From Rubinisphaera margarita (GTDB lineage: Bacteria > Planctomycetota > Planctomycetia > Planctomycetales > Planctomycetaceae), in contig NZ_JAKFGB010000009.1 in assembly GCF_022267515.1 (NCBI RefSeq), positions 682,001 through 746,000 on the forward strand: DNA of 64,000 nt, given 5' to 3'. Numbering within the stretch: the first letter of the stretch is position 1; each line of letters begins with the position of its first letter. The notes under the pieces are model-generated. The model saw nothing but the letters and a program-made list of their open reading frames with translations, searched no databases and had not been told where the DNA came from. Below are positions 62,803 to 64,000 of this stretch, one piece after another. Made by a program: the position numbers and the translations under genes.

Positions 62803-64000
62803 CTAAGCCGCCCGGTTCTTGTCCGAGCTGTTGATCTCGCCATTCTCGCCGACATCTTCAAAGCGGACGGTCAGCTTCTTGGAAACACCGGCTTCTTCCA
62901 TTGTCACGCCAAAGATCCGGTCGGCTGCGGTCATCGTCCGTTTGCGGTGCGTAATGACGATGAACTGAGTTTTATCGCGGAACTGTTTGATCACCCCGGC
63001 AAAGCGGTCGATGTTCGCCTCGTCGAGAGCGGCGTCGCATTCGTCCAGAATACAGAAGGGACTCGGGCGACTCTTGAAGATCGCCAGCAGGAGACCGACC
63101 GCTGTCATTGTTTTCTCGCCACCAGACAACAGGCTGATACTGCGGAGTTCCTTGCCGGGAGGACGCGCGACAATTTCGATACCGCATTCGAGCGGATCGG
63201 ATTCATCTTCCATAATCACATCGCCCTCGCCCCCGCCAAACAGCTGTCGGAACAGCTCCTGGAACTGCGAGCGAATGGCCGTGAACGATTCGATGAAGAT
63301 GCGTTTGCTCTCAGTATTAATACGACGAATGATGTCTTCCAGCGTCGACTGAGCGTGCTTCAGGTCCTGCAGCTGTGTGCTCAGATGACGATAGCGCGAC
63401 TCCAGTTCGTCCAGCCCCTGCAGAGAGGAGGGGTCGACCGCACCCAGTGATTTAATTTTCTTACGCAGCCTCTGCACTTCGCGTTCGATGGCGTCCCGCG
63501 ATTCCGCGAAATCATGTTCGCTTTCCAGCCACGGCCAGGGCGTGCTCTCGACGTCGAGTTCATGGAGATTCTCGATCGATCCTTCGGGAGTTGACTCGGT
63601 CCAGTCGCCTTCTGCGTCGTTGGCTTCAGCATCGGCGTCTGTCTCTTTGTCTGCGACGGCGGCCTGAATTTCCGGTCGCGGGAAGTCGATGGCTTCGATT
63701 TCTTCGTCGCGGCGCATGGCCTCGAACGGCTTGCGTGCAGAGAACCCGAGATCAATAATCTGCTGCACGCCGAGCTGATACTCTTCGAAGAGTTTATCGC
63801 GGAGGACCTGCAACTCCGTCTCGACATCACGGAGTTCGATCCGCAGATCCTGAACCCGCTCTTCTTCTTCCCGACGCTGGTCCGTCAACTGCCGCAGCTG
63901 TTCGTTTCTGCGGTCGCGACGGATTTGGATCTCGTTCCGCTGCCGCCGGGCCCGCTGAACTTCGACCTGCAGCTGTTCGCCGATCAGATAGTATTCGGCC
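62803..64000 (-). CDS. smc: Chromosome segregation protein SMC, C-terminal part, truncated by window edge
   Basis: SMC forms the condensin-like complex that compacts and segregates chromosomes. The frame is open from the right edge (reading AEYYLIGEQLQVEVQRARR), so only the last 398 residues are seen. They comprise the end of the coiled coil and the C-terminal ATPase head, with the ABC signature LLSGGEKTMTAVGLLLAIF and Walker B FCILDECDAALDEAN. An acidic linker (DKETDADAEANDAEGD) interrupts the coiled coil before the head. The LTDQRREEEERVQDL position is not a start. Confidence 0.95.
   Translation of the reverse strand, partial: AEYYLIGEQLQVEVQRARRQRNEIQIRRDRRNEQLRQLTDQRREEEERVQDLRIELRDVETELQVLRDKLFEEYQLGVQQIIDLGFSARKPFEAMRRDEEIEAIDFPRPEIQAAVADKETDADAEANDAEGDWTESTPEGSIENLHELDVESTPWPWLESEHDFAESRDAIEREVQRLRKKIKSLGAVDPSSLQGLDELESRYRHLSTQLQDLKHAQSTLEDIIRRINTESKRIFIESFTAIRSQFQELFRQLFGGGEGDVIMEDESDPLECGIEIVARPPGKELRSISLLSGGEKTMTAVGLLLAIFKSRPSPFCILDECDAALDEANIDRFAGVIKQFRDKTQFIVITHRKRTMTAADRIFGVTMEEAGVSKKLTVRFEDVGENGEINSSDKNRAA

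Overview
The window looks like part of a planctomycete chromosome (Planctomycetota). It is GC-rich, about 58-60% by eye, with many short operons on both strands. Several gene types point to that phylum: a TAT-exported Gfo/Idh/MocA oxidoreductase, large secreted HEAT/TPR and carboxypeptidase-regulatory-like proteins, an SMP-30-like lactonase with an extra domain, a secretin N-domain protein that lacks the pore domain, a zinc-ribbon SpoVG, squalene-hopene cyclase, and many short dispersed intergenic repeats. The assignment comes from gene content and family resemblance, not from a 16S gene, which is absent here.

Layout. 1-8 kb: two tandem secreted or anchored paralogues, an orphan Zn/Mn-binding lipoprotein with a palindromic operator candidate, rsmD, a TauE/SafE permease, an ABC ATPase overlapping pepT, and an RNase Z-like hydrolase. 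8-12 kb: a secreted six-hairpin glycosidase-like protein, then an accessory island in which a headless toxin-like reading frame and an immunity-like gene lie between copies of a foldback repeat. 12-24 kb: an orphan RND pump, priA, a Gfo/Idh oxidoreductase, a zeta-like kinase with a 70-residue partner behind a TAXI binding protein, and three Hsp20 genes. 24-31 kb: coaD, a thioredoxin-fold protein, a NUDIX hydrolase, a HEAT/TPR protein, mog, two small unknowns and a repeat-rich spacer.

31-46 kb: purH, a TolC-like lipoprotein, rlmN, ispE-spoVG, a large multi-zinc-ribbon protein with a lysine/alanine-rich tail, a three-gene Tad/Flp motor cluster (ATPase, TadB, TadC), a flavin reductase-like gene, a ParA/Soj ATPase and a Ser/Gly/His-rich secreted protein. 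46-64 kb: a DegT aminotransferase, an SMP-30-like protein, a PLP decarboxylase, an acetyl-xylan-esterase-like hydrolase, gspE with the truncated secretin-like gene, a CBS protein downstream of squalene-hopene cyclase, two small-membrane-protein genes, and the 3' end of smc running off the window.

The most unusual items are the toxin/immunity remnant between foldback repeats (about 10.3-11.95 kb), the zinc ribbon inserted into SpoVG, the barrel-less secretin paired with GspE, the zeta-like kinase/70-aa pair, and the low-complexity secreted Ser/Gly/His protein. No rRNA, tRNA, CRISPR array, integrase or transposase gene was seen. All family assignments rest on reading motifs in the translations, with no database search.
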